Positions 1-6,287 of a stretch of DNA of 10,279 nt are shown here, piece after piece. Source of the stretch: an uncultured Collinsella sp. (GTDB lineage Bacteria > Actinomycetota > Coriobacteriia > Coriobacteriales > Coriobacteriaceae); contig CAADVE010000020.1 of the NCBI GenBank assembly GCA_900752425.1, positions 1 to 10,279 on the forward strand, given 5' to 3'. Below the pieces are notes generated by a model that worked only from the letters and a program-made list of their open reading frames with translations, ran no database searches and was not told the DNA's origin. Position numbers and translations under genes: made by a program. Every line of letters begins with the position of its first letter. The first letter of the stretch is position 1.

Positions 1-33
1 CTCCGCAGCTCGTGTGGCTGCGGAGGCTTTTTT
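1..33 (+). terminator. Rho-independent terminator of an upstream + strand gene
   Basis: Bases 1-9 (CTCCGCAGC) pair perfectly with 17-25 (GCTGCGGAG) around a 7-nt loop. The stem is followed by GC and a run of six T at 28-33. This is the textbook intrinsic terminator layout for rightward transcription. The gene it serves lies before the window. Confidence 0.85.
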
Positions 34-61
34 CGTTGCGGTGCATTGTGTTTGGGTCGTT

Positions 62-144
62 GAGATGAGTCGATTTGCCCCCGAAAGAGGAGGGCATTGA
101 CCTTAGGGTCATGCCCGACGAATGAGCGGCAAATCGGCCATCTC
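62..144. repeat. Nested long stem-loop downstream of the ABC exporter operon
   Basis: Three nested pairings are visible: GAGATG 62-67 with CATCTC 139-144, CGATTTGCC 71-79 with GGCAAATCG 128-136, and an apical GGGCATTGACC 92-102 with GGTCATGCCC 107-116, which leaves one bulged T. The structure starts 12 nt past the stop of the minus-strand exporter gene ending at 156. There is no T-run on either side, so a simple intrinsic terminator is unlikely. It could be a REP-like repeat, an mRNA-stabilising 3' structure or a small structured RNA. The pairing is seen directly; the role is not known. Confidence 0.6.
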
Positions 145-155
145 GGCGAGCCGAA

Positions 156-2075
156 CTACTCCAGCTCAAACGCTCCGGTGTAGAGCTGGTAGTAATACCC
201 GCGCTTGGCGATCAGCTCGTCGTGGTTGCCGCGCTCGATAATACGGCCGTGGTCCAGACAGATGATTGCGTCGGAGTTGCGCACGGTGGACAGGCGGTGC
301 GCGATGACAAACGTCGTGCGGCCTTCCATGAGCTTGTCCATGCCGGCCTGCACGATGGCCTCGGTGCGGGTGTCGATGGAGCTCGTGGCCTCGTCCAGAA
401 TCATTGCCGGCGGATCGGCGACGGCGGCGCGGGCGATCGAAATCAGCTGACGCTGGCCCTGCGACAGCTGAGCGCCGTTGCCGGTGAGCATGGTGTCGTA
501 GCCGTCGGGCAGGCGGGTGATAAAGTCGTCCGCGCCCGTGAGCTTGGCCGCCGCGATGCACTCCTCGTCGGTGGCGTCCAGGTTGCCGTAGCGGATGTTA
601 TCCATCACGGTGCCGGTGAACAGGTTCACGTCCTGCAGCACGACGCCCAGCGAGCGGCGCAGATCGGCCTTGCGGATCTTGTTGACGTTGATGCCGTCGT
701 AGCGGATCTTGCCGTCGGCGATGTCATAGAAGCGGTTGATGAGGTTGGTGATGGTCGTCTTGCCCGCGCCGGTGGCACCGACAAACGCGACCTTCTGGCC
801 CGGCTTGGCAAACACGGACACGCCGTGCAGCACCTCGTGGTCGGGCGTGTAGCCAAAGTCGACGTTGTCCATGACCAGGTCGCCGCGCAGCGGTACGTAC
901 TCGATCTCGCCGGTTGCGCGGTGCGGATGTTTCCACGCCCACATGCCGGTGTGGTGGTCGGCCTCCTCGAGCTGCCAGGTGTCGGGGTTGACCTGCGCGT
1001 TGACGAGCGTCACATAGCCTTCGTCGGCTTCGGGCTCCTCGTCGATGAGCTCAAAGATGCGGTCGGCGCCGGCGAGGCCCATGACCACGGCGTTGATCTG
1101 CTGCGAGATCTGACCGATCTGTCCGCAGAACTGCTTGGTCATGTTGAGGAACGGCACCACGACGGCGATGGACAGCGTCATGCCCGAGATGCTCAGATTG
1201 GGCACGCCCAGCGCCAGGAAAATGCCGCCTGCCAGTGCGACCAGCACGTAGAGCAGGTTGCCCAGGTTCATAAGGATAGGCATGAGGATGTTGGCGTACA
1301 TGTTGGCCTTCTGCGAGACCTCGAAGAGCTTTTCGTTGCGCTCGTCAAAATCGGCCTCGGCGGCAGACTCGTGGCAGAATGCCTTGACGACCTTCTGGCC
1401 GTTCATGACTTCCTCGATATGGCCCTCGACCACGCCGAGCTCGGTCTGCTGCGCAATGAAGAAGCGCGCGGAGTTGGAGCCGAGCAGCTTGGTCATAAAG
1501 GTCATAAAGGCGACGCCGGCCACAATGACCAGGCACATCCACACGCTGTAGTACAGCATGATAAAGAACACCGTGACGATGACGATGGTCGTCATGAGCA
1601 GGTTGGGCAGCGACTGGCTGATCATCTGGCGCAGCGTGTCGATGTCGTTGGTGTAGTGGCTCATGATGTCGCCGCGCTGGTGCGTGTCGAAGTAGCGAAT
1701 CGGCAGGTCCTGCATGCGGTTGAACATCTTCTCGCGCAGCTTCTCGAGCGAGCCCTGCGTGACGATGGCCATGGCGCGGTTCCAGAACAGCGAGGACAGG
1801 ATGCCGACGCCGTAGATGCAGGCGAGGGTGGTCACGAGCTGTGCGATCTTGGGCTGTGCGGCTTCCCAATCGCCTGACTGCCACGATTCGCTAATAATCT
1901 GCAGGGCGCTCTGAAGGAAGGTCGCGCCGATGGAGTTGATGATGGCGCAGAGTACCACGCCGACGACGACGAGGGGCAAAAGCACGGGGTAGAAGCCAAA
2001 AAGCGTCTTGATGAGGCGCGACATGGTGCCACCCTTGCGGTTGAGTGCGCGCTCGGCGGTCGTTGCCTTACTCAT
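156..2075 (-). CDS. ABC exporter subunit, permease fused to ATPase (canonical ATP-site subunit of a heterodimer)
   Basis: This 639-aa half-transporter has an N-terminal six-helix ABC exporter domain (about residues 20-330) and a C-terminal nucleotide-binding domain. Visible motifs are Walker A GATGAGKT at 433-440, Q-loop Q481, signature LSQGQ at 537-541, Walker B MILDE with catalytic E562, and H-loop H593. The signature departs from LSGGQ, as in the TM288-type partner of heterodimeric exporters. Residues about 345-400 form an unusually long linker (VNPDTW...WAWKHPH) before the ATPase domain. The ATG at 2075 was chosen because AGGAGG lies 8 nt upstream and the start overlaps the preceding gene's stop (ATGAGTAA). 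The frame stays open to 2246, but that part lies inside the upstream gene and is Arg/Pro-rich shadow sequence. A second in-frame ATG at 2024 has a weaker ribosome site. It probably pairs with the 2068-3882 product in the membrane to export drugs, lipids or peptides. The substrate cannot be read from the sequence. Confidence 0.93.
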   Translation of the reverse strand: MSKATTAERALNRKGGTMSRLIKTLFGFYPVLLPLVVVGVVLCAIINSIGATFLQSALQIISESWQSGDWEAAQPKIAQLVTTLACIYGVGILSSLFWNRAMAIVTQGSLEKLREKMFNRMQDLPIRYFDTHQRGDIMSHYTNDIDTLRQMISQSLPNLLMTTIVIVTVFFIMLYYSVWMCLVIVAGVAFMTFMTKLLGSNSARFFIAQQTELGVVEGHIEEVMNGQKVVKAFCHESAAEADFDERNEKLFEVSQKANMYANILMPILMNLGNLLYVLVALAGGIFLALGVPNLSISGMTLSIAVVVPFLNMTKQFCGQIGQISQQINAVVMGLAGADRIFELIDEEPEADEGYVTLVNAQVNPDTWQLEEADHHTGMWAWKHPHRATGEIEYVPLRGDLVMDNVDFGYTPDHEVLHGVSVFAKPGQKVAFVGATGAGKTTITNLINRFYDIADGKIRYDGINVNKIRKADLRRSLGVVLQDVNLFTGTVMDNIRYGNLDATDEECIAAAKLTGADDFITRLPDGYDTMLTGNGAQLSQGQRQLISIARAAVADPPAMILDEATSSIDTRTEAIVQAGMDKLMEGRTTFVIAHRLSTVRNSDAIICLDHGRIIERGNHDELIAKRGYYYQLYTGAFELE

Positions 2076-3882
2076 GTGCCTCGCCTCCTTCCTGGGTCTG
2101 AGCTTGCGTTGCGGATGCCTCGGTGTCGGCCTCGACGGCCCCTTCGCCCTCGGCAGACATCTTGTTTTGCGAGGTAAAGGTCTCGCGGTAGATCTCGCTC
2201 GTCTTAAGCAGCTCATCATGGTTGCCGATCTGCGCGATGCGGCCACCCTCCATGACGATGATGCGGTCTGCGTCCTGCACGGAGCTAATGCGCTGGGCGA
2301 TGATGAGCTTGGTCGTGTTGGGCAGATAGCTTGCCAACCCTGCGCGGATCTTGGCGTCGGTCTTGGTGTCGACGGCGCTGGTGGAGTCGTCCAGGATCAA
2401 GATCTTGGGGCGACGCAGCAGGGCGCGCGCAATGCACAGGCGCTGCTTCTGACCGCCGGAAACATTGGAGCCGCCCTGCTCGATCCAGGTGTCATAGCCT
2501 TTGGGGAAGCCGTCGACAAACTCGTCGGCGCAGGCCAGATGTGCCGCCTCGCGGACCTCTTCGTCGGTGGCGTTCGGGTCGCCCCAACGCAGGTTCTCGG
2601 CAATCGTGCCGCTAAACAGCACGTTTTTCTGCAGCACCATGGCGACCTGGTGGCGCAGCGCGTCCAGGTCGTAGTCGCGCACGTCCATGCCGCCCACGCG
2701 CACGGTGCCCTCGGTGGCGTCGTACAGGCGGGCGATGAGGTTTACGAGTGTGGACTTGGCCGAGCCGGTGCCGCCGATGATGCCGATGGTCTCGCCGCTC
2801 TTAATGTGCAGGTCGATGTCGTCGAGCGCCTGGCGCTTCGCATGCGCGGAATACTTAAAGCTCACGTGGTCAAAGTCGATGGAGCCGTCGGTAACCTCGA
2901 GCACGGGCTCGGCGGGATTGGCGATCGTGGGCTCGGCGGCCAGCACCTCGGTAATGCGGTGTGCCGATTCGTCGGCCATGGTCACCATGACAAAGATCAT
3001 CGACAGCTGCATCAGGCTCATGAGGATCGCGAAGCCATAGGTAAAGATCGAGGAGAGCTGGCCCACGTCGAACAGCGTGCCCTGGCTCGTGATGATGAGC
3101 TTGGATCCCAGGTAGATGATGACGACAAATGCGCCGTTGACGCAGATGTTCATCATGGGGTTGTTAAAGGCGAGCAGCTTCTCGGCGCGGGTGAAGTCCA
3201 TCTGGACGTCGCGCGCGGCGGTGGCGAACTTCTCCTTCTCAAAGTCTTCGCGCACGTAGCTCTTGACCACGCGCATGCCGGTGACGTTTTCCTCGACGGA
3301 CTCGTTAAGGGCGTCGTACTTGTGGAACACGCGCGAGAAGATGGGGCGTACCTTAAAGATGATAAAGAACAGTCCAAAGCCCAGCAGCGGAATGATGACC
3401 AGGTAGACCATGGCGACGCTGCCGCCCATGATAAATGCCATGGTAAAAGCGAAGATCAAGACCAGCGGCGCGCGCACGGCGATACGGATGATCATCATAA
3501 AGGCCTGCTGAACGTTGTTGATGTCAGTGGTCAGACGCGTGACGAGCGAGGAGCTCGAGAACTCATCGATGTTGGCAAAGCTGAACGTCTGGATTTTGTA
3601 GAACAGGTCGTGACGCAGGTTCTTGGCGAAGCCGCAACTCGCGTGGCTGCAGGTGACGCCGGCAGCGGCGCCAAAAGCCAGCGATGCCAGCGCGATGAGC
3701 ACCAAAAAGCCCGCGGTGGGAAGCATCTCGGCTACGGTGGTGCCGTCTTTGATGGCGTCGATCAGGTTGGCGGTGATAAATGGAATCAGCATCTCGCAGA
3801 GCACCTCGCCAAGCACGAGCAATGGCGTGGCAACAGTGACTTTCATATAGTCGCGGATGCTGCCCATGAGGGTTTTAATCAT
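2068..3882 (-). CDS. ABC exporter subunit, permease fused to ATPase (degenerate ATP-site subunit of a heterodimer)
   Basis: This 604-aa half-transporter has a transmembrane domain at about residues 15-305 and an ATPase domain at about 330-570. Walker A is GGTGSAKS (370-377), Q-loop Q418, signature VSGGQ (474-478) and Walker B LILDD (495-499). Asp499 replaces the catalytic Glu and Gln530 replaces the switch His (IIAQR). These two changes mark the degenerate-site subunit of TM287/288-, BmrCD- and LmrCD-like exporters. The good VSGGQ would complete the active site of the partner encoded just downstream. Residues about 572-604 are a Glu/Ala/Gln-rich, probably disordered tail. The ATG at 3882 has GGGAGGA 5 nt upstream and overlaps the marR-type gene's stop by 8 nt (ATGATTAA). 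The 3' end overlaps the next gene by 8 nt, so all three are probably translationally coupled. Heterodimer assignment is inferred from motif asymmetry; the substrate is unknown. Confidence 0.93.
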   Translation of the reverse strand: MIKTLMGSIRDYMKVTVATPLLVLGEVLCEMLIPFITANLIDAIKDGTTVAEMLPTAGFLVLIALASLAFGAAAGVTCSHASCGFAKNLRHDLFYKIQTFSFANIDEFSSSSLVTRLTTDINNVQQAFMMIIRIAVRAPLVLIFAFTMAFIMGGSVAMVYLVIIPLLGFGLFFIIFKVRPIFSRVFHKYDALNESVEENVTGMRVVKSYVREDFEKEKFATAARDVQMDFTRAEKLLAFNNPMMNICVNGAFVVIIYLGSKLIITSQGTLFDVGQLSSIFTYGFAILMSLMQLSMIFVMVTMADESAHRITEVLAAEPTIANPAEPVLEVTDGSIDFDHVSFKYSAHAKRQALDDIDLHIKSGETIGIIGGTGSAKSTLVNLIARLYDATEGTVRVGGMDVRDYDLDALRHQVAMVLQKNVLFSGTIAENLRWGDPNATDEEVREAAHLACADEFVDGFPKGYDTWIEQGGSNVSGGQKQRLCIARALLRRPKILILDDSTSAVDTKTDAKIRAGLASYLPNTTKLIIAQRISSVQDADRIIVMEGGRIAQIGNHDELLKTSEIYRETFTSQNKMSAEGEGAVEADTEASATQAQTQEGGEAHE

Positions 3883-4378
3883 CCAGTTCCTCCCAGGTTA
3901 CACGGATTTTCTCGAGCATTTCGGCGAGCTGCTCGCGCTCGTCGTGGGTGAGGGCACTAAAGGCCCGTTCTCTAAAGCGGATGCGGGCCGCCTGGTCGAT
4001 GCGGGCGTTTTCCCGGCCGGTTTCGGTCAGGCGAATGGTGAGTTGCCGTCGATCCTTGGGGTTACGGCTGCGCTCGATGAGACCGTTGACCTCGAGCTTG
4101 GACAGGATCTCGGAAAGCGACCCCGGCTTGAGGTCAAAATGCATGCCGAGTTCCTGCTGCGACATCTCGCCGCCGGGCTGCTTGGCCAGCAGGCAGATGA
4201 TGGGCGCCTTGCCGGACACGCCTCCGCCATGAAAATGCATGTAATGGCCGCAAAAGCCCAGGCCGCTCAGGATGCGCTTGGCGAGTTTGTCTTCGGCGCT
4301 GACCGCTTCGGGTATGTCTACCGGTTGCGACGGGTCACCGCCGGGCTCATGCGGAAGGACGAGTGGTTCAACACACAT
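3875..4378 (-). CDS. MarR-family transcriptional regulator of the ABC exporter operon
   Basis: This 167-aa protein has a winged-helix domain at about residues 58-125. The segment KAPIICLLAKQPGGEMSQQE leads into a recognition helix at about 84-97, and the wing carries the family-typical NPKDRRQ (106-112) before LTETG. MarR proteins bind palindromic operators as dimers and usually repress their own operon until a ligand or oxidant releases them. It is the first gene of the exporter operon, and an inverted repeat straddles its promoter, which fits autorepression. Residues 43-52 are Cys/His-rich (CGHYMHFHGG), a feature I recall from exporter-linked MarR proteins that could bind metal or heme; this is inference. 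The start at 4378 is the only plausible ATG. The AAAGGAG upstream is about 12 nt away, rather far, so initiation may be weak. The stop overlaps the next gene's start. Confidence 0.9.
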   Translation of the reverse strand: MCVEPLVLPHEPGGDPSQPVDIPEAVSAEDKLAKRILSGLGFCGHYMHFHGGGVSGKAPIICLLAKQPGGEMSQQELGMHFDLKPGSLSEILSKLEVNGLIERSRNPKDRRQLTIRLTETGRENARIDQAARIRFRERAFSALTHDEREQLAEMLEKIRVTWEELDD

Positions 4379-4399
4379 ATCTAAGCTTCGCTCCTTTCC

Positions 4400-4435
4400 T
4401 TAGTTAGGTAGATGAATTGTTTTGTGCCTAACTAA
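4400..4435. promoter_or_regulatory. Probable MarR operator (inverted repeat)
   Basis: TTAGTTAGG at 4400-4408 is the exact reverse complement of CCTAACTAA at 4427-4435, separated by 18 nt. The right arm overlaps the predicted -10 box and the left arm lies just before the ribosome site, so a bound protein would cover the transcription start. The half-site centres are 27 bp apart, wider than a usual single MarR palindrome, so two dimers or one long site are possible. Confidence 0.6.
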
Positions 4436-4462
4436 TTTAGGAGCGCATAGATTGATTGTCAA
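4434..4462 (-). promoter_or_regulatory. Sigma-70-type promoter of the marR-exporter operon
   Basis: On the minus strand TTGACA (4462-4457) is a perfect -35 box. It is followed by exactly 17 nt and then TAAATT (4439-4434) as the -10. Transcription would start near 4427, giving a leader of about 50 nt before the ATG at 4378. The -10 overlaps one arm of the inverted repeat described as the operator. Confidence 0.65.
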
Positions 4463-4477
4463 GGTACCAAACTAGTG

Positions 4478-4505
4478 GTTACGCGGTTTTACCAAACCGC
4501 GTAAC
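4478..4505. repeat. Perfect 12-bp hairpin
   Basis: GTTACGCGGTTT (4478-4489) pairs with AAACCGCGTAAC (4494-4505) around a TACC loop. There is no T-run on either side. It sits just upstream of the marR-type promoter on the divergent side. Confidence 0.7.
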
Positions 4506-4563
4506 GGCTCGACGCTGCAAACCCGCCAGAGCGGCAATCTGCCTTTCAACTTCGGCGGCATGA

Positions 4564-4619
4564 TAGTCGTTGGGGACGTTCTTGTTTGCCTAGCCATTTA
4601 AGAACGTCCCCAACGACTA
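4564..4619. repeat. Perfect inverted repeat with 20-bp arms
   Basis: The arm at 4564-4583 (TAGTCGTTGGGGACGTTCTT) is the exact reverse complement of 4600-4619, with a 16-nt loop. The arms are long and identical in a non-coding gap, which suggests a mobile palindromic repeat rather than a single-gene regulator. No T-tract follows on either strand. Confidence 0.75.
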
Positions 4620-4624
4620 ACTTA

Positions 4625-4776
4625 AAAACTATGCCGGATTACGGGGCTGAACGACGGATTGCCGACCATGCCGAAATTGGTAAAAAGAAAACCGCAGGTA
4701 GAAGGCTCGCTATGATTTGAAAATAGGGGGTGTGGTTGGCTCATTCAGGTTCAGCCCCGTAATCCGGCATAGTTTT
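4625..4776. repeat. 152-bp element with perfect 28-bp terminal inverted repeats (MITE-like)
   Basis: Bases 4625-4652 (starting AAAACTATGCCGGATTACGG) are the exact reverse complement of 4749-4776. The 96-bp interior has no convincing ORF and includes an A-rich stretch and a G-rich stretch near 4725-4735. Perfect terminal inverted repeats on a short non-coding body are typical of a MITE or a non-autonomous palindromic repeat. I see no clear target-site duplication. The remaining gap, 4777-4958, shows nothing beyond a weak GCGGC/GCCGC hairpin near 4797-4815 and a possible TACACT -10 box at 4903-4908 for the downstream kinase. Confidence 0.7.
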
Positions 4777-4958
4777 GAAATGGCACTGAATAAGTGGCGG
4801 CAAATGAGCCGCAATGAAGCAAGCTAGCCCCTCGTTTCCGAAACCTTTCCGCAACAATTTGCCCTTCGTGCCGCTCGACTCCGCTCGCAACGTCCCCTGC
4901 GCTACACTTAGTCGCACTGTGGCGCTGCTGCGACGCGCCCGAACCAAGGGAGACCCTC

Positions 4959-5783
4959 ATGAAGAACACTCAGCTGCTGCTGATCAACGATATGTGCGGC
5001 TACGGCAAGGTCGCACTTTCCGCCATGCTGCCGGTGCTGTCGCACATGGGCTACCGTATCCATAATCTGCCGACGGCGCTCGTTTCCGACACGCTCAACT
5101 ACCCCAAGTTCTACATCCACGACACCACCGAGTACGTGCGCCAAAGCCTCGCCATCTGGGAGGAGCTCGGCTTTGAGTTCGACGCCATCTCGACCGGCTT
5201 TATCGTGACCGAGGAAGAGACGCGCATCATCTCGGACTTTTGCCACCGCCGTGCGCAAAAGGGCACCAAGGTGTTCGTCGACCCCATCATGGGCGACAAC
5301 GGCAAGCTCTATGCGGGCGTGCCCGAGTCCACGATTGGCCTTATGCGGCATCTGCTGGAGTGCGCAGACTACGCGGTGCCCAACTATACCGAGGCGTGCC
5401 TGCTTGCCGATAGGCCTATCGCCGAGCAAATTACGCCCGATGAGGCCCGCGCCCTTGTGGACGCCGTGCGTGAGCTGGGTGCCAAGTCTGTGGTCATTAC
5501 GAGCGCCGTAGTCAATGGCACGAACGCGGTTATCGGTTACGACCATGTGGCGGGGGAGTACTTTACGATTCCCTTTGAGCTCATTCCGGTCTATTTCCCG
5601 GGCACGGGCGACACGTTCTCGGCGGTGCTCGTCGGCCGCGTTATGGCAGGTTGGAGTCTGCAGCGCGCGACGTCCGATGCCATGCGTGTGGTGGCTGAGC
5701 TTATCGAGCGCAATGCCGGCCAAGAGGACAAGTCGGCTGGCCTTCCCATCGAGGCCTGCCTGGATGTGATTGACCATGAGTAA
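4959..5783 (+). CDS. Pyridoxamine/pyridoxal kinase (ribokinase superfamily, PdxY/PdxK type)
   Basis: This 274-aa enzyme is predicted to phosphorylate the 5'-hydroxyl of pyridoxal or pyridoxamine with ATP in the cytoplasm, the salvage route to pyridoxal phosphate. Visible signatures are an N-terminal substrate segment NDMCGYGK (10-17), the family motif VDPIMGDNGK (107-116), PNYTEA (141-146) and the catalytic GTGDTFSA (215-222), whose Asp218 is the expected general base. Length fits PdxY-like kinases. The ATG at 4959 has AAGGGAG 6 nt upstream. It is first in a two-gene operon and overlaps the next gene by 8 nt (ATGAGTAA). ThiD-like hydroxymethylpyrimidine kinases share the fold, but the DPIMGDNGK motif and overall length favour a B6 kinase. 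Choosing between pdxY and pdxK needs a phylogeny. Confidence 0.88.
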   Translation: MKNTQLLLINDMCGYGKVALSAMLPVLSHMGYRIHNLPTALVSDTLNYPKFYIHDTTEYVRQSLAIWEELGFEFDAISTGFIVTEEETRIISDFCHRRAQKGTKVFVDPIMGDNGKLYAGVPESTIGLMRHLLECADYAVPNYTEACLLADRPIAEQITPDEARALVDAVRELGAKSVVITSAVVNGTNAVIGYDHVAGEYFTIPFELIPVYFPGTGDTFSAVLVGRVMAGWSLQRATSDAMRVVAELIERNAGQEDKSAGLPIEACLDVIDHE

Positions 5784-6105
5784 CGCCGGCGAGGGCGGCA
5801 TCAAGCCTGCGGGCGAGAACAAGCCGCTCGGCGCGCCGCGTGGCAAGCGTCCGCGCATCCGCGTGAGCTGCGTGGACCAGCTGGGTGCGTGCCGCTGCCA
5901 CCACGGTCACAAGCCGGGCGACGTCTTTGACTTTGACCGAGATCGCGGCAAGATGTGCGCCATGGCCTGCCACGTGGGCTTTCCCTATATCGATATCCTG
6001 CGCTACGGCGGAACCGTGCCTGGCAACGAGCCCGGCACGGCAAAGTTCTGCTGCCCCGAAGTCGATACGCTGAACGTCTGGCTTGCCGAGATCGTCGACG
6101 AGTAG
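5776..6105 (+). CDS. TIGR04076-type small cysteine-rich protein
   Basis: This 109-aa protein resembles the TIGR04076 family of unknown function. The visible pattern is a basic strand RIRVSC, GHKPGDVFDF (44-53), C-x3-C (61, 65), FPYIDILRYGG (69-79) and a late CCP (92-94). Seven cysteines (32, 39, 41, 61, 65, 92, 93) and two adjacent His (42, 43) suggest a metal or Fe-S site, which is inference. The first 25 residues are Gly/Pro/Lys-rich and probably disordered. The ATG at 5776 was preferred over an in-frame TTG at 5770. It overlaps the kinase stop by 8 nt and has only a weak ribosome site, so it is probably translated by coupling to the kinase. A B6-related or redox role is possible but unproven. 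It has no signal peptide or membrane segment. Confidence 0.8.
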   Translation: MSNAGEGGIKPAGENKPLGAPRGKRPRIRVSCVDQLGACRCHHGHKPGDVFDFDRDRGKMCAMACHVGFPYIDILRYGGTVPGNEPGTAKFCCPEVDTLNVWLAEIVDE

Positions 6106-6113
6106 TCGAGCGC

Positions 6114-6146
6114 AATGTGACAAAGGGACAGTCCCTTTGTCACATT
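6114..6146. repeat. 33-nt perfect palindromic repeat, copy 1 (CAGTCCCTTTGTCACATT family)
   Basis: Bases 6114-6129 are the exact reverse complement of 6131-6146 around a single central A; an RNA hairpin would have a small CAG loop. It lies 9 nt after the TIGR04076-type gene. A second full copy is at 9849-9881 and a half copy at 7648-7671. No T-run follows, so terminator function is uncertain. Confidence 0.85.
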
Positions 6147-6171
6147 CGCCGGTGGTGTCCCTTCTTTTCCT

Positions 6172-6263
6172 TATAATCTCAAATCTCTGCATTTCATCCG
6201 ATTTTAGGTTCTAAAAATTCTGCGTTTCATCGATAATCAAGCGTATAAAACGTTGCATTTCAT
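6172..6263 (+). promoter_or_regulatory. Leader of the DUF4143 ATPase with three motif copies at 33-bp spacing
   Basis: TGCATTTCAT (6188-6197), TGCGTTTCAT (6221-6230) and TGCATTTCAT (6254-6263) recur at exactly 33-bp intervals, each followed within a few bases by GAT. A TATAAA box at 6244-6249 would place its -35 window exactly on the second motif (TGCGTT, 17-nt spacer) and its start site on the third. A second possible -10, TATAAT, is at 6172-6177. The spacing is close to three helical turns, which would put bound proteins on nearly the same DNA face. The repeats are seen directly; the regulator is unknown. Confidence 0.6.
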
Positions 6264-6287
6264 TTGATGACACTGAGGGGAGAGCCT

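Noticed and set aside
222..1877. Long + strand open frame opposite the 156-2075 ABC gene
   Set aside because: It is the antisense shadow of a clearly recognised transporter in GC-rich DNA. The product is low-complexity in Val, Asp, Gly and His with no domain.
2008..3951. Long + strand open frame opposite the 2068-3882 ABC gene
   Set aside because: It is an antisense shadow with the same biased composition. The minus-strand product carries every ABC motif.
4479..4589. Minus-strand 36-codon fragment reading ...VERQIAALAGLQRRAVTRFGKTA and stop
   Set aside because: It looks protein-like, but it has no start codon, begins after a stop and is built from two palindromes. A gene remnant is possible but unsupported.
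4908..5858. Minus-strand open frame opposite the pyridoxamine kinase
   Set aside because: It is an antisense shadow; the + strand product has conserved kinase motifs and a good ribosome site.
6114..6146. 33-nt palindrome as an intrinsic terminator for the kinase operon
   Set aside because: There is no T-run on the 3' side, and the same sequence occurs elsewhere, including upstream of a gene, so a repeat is the better call.
6188..6263. Three spaced repeats as a short CRISPR array
   Set aside because: Only about 10 bp are conserved at 33-bp spacing. CRISPR repeats are longer, and no cas gene is present.
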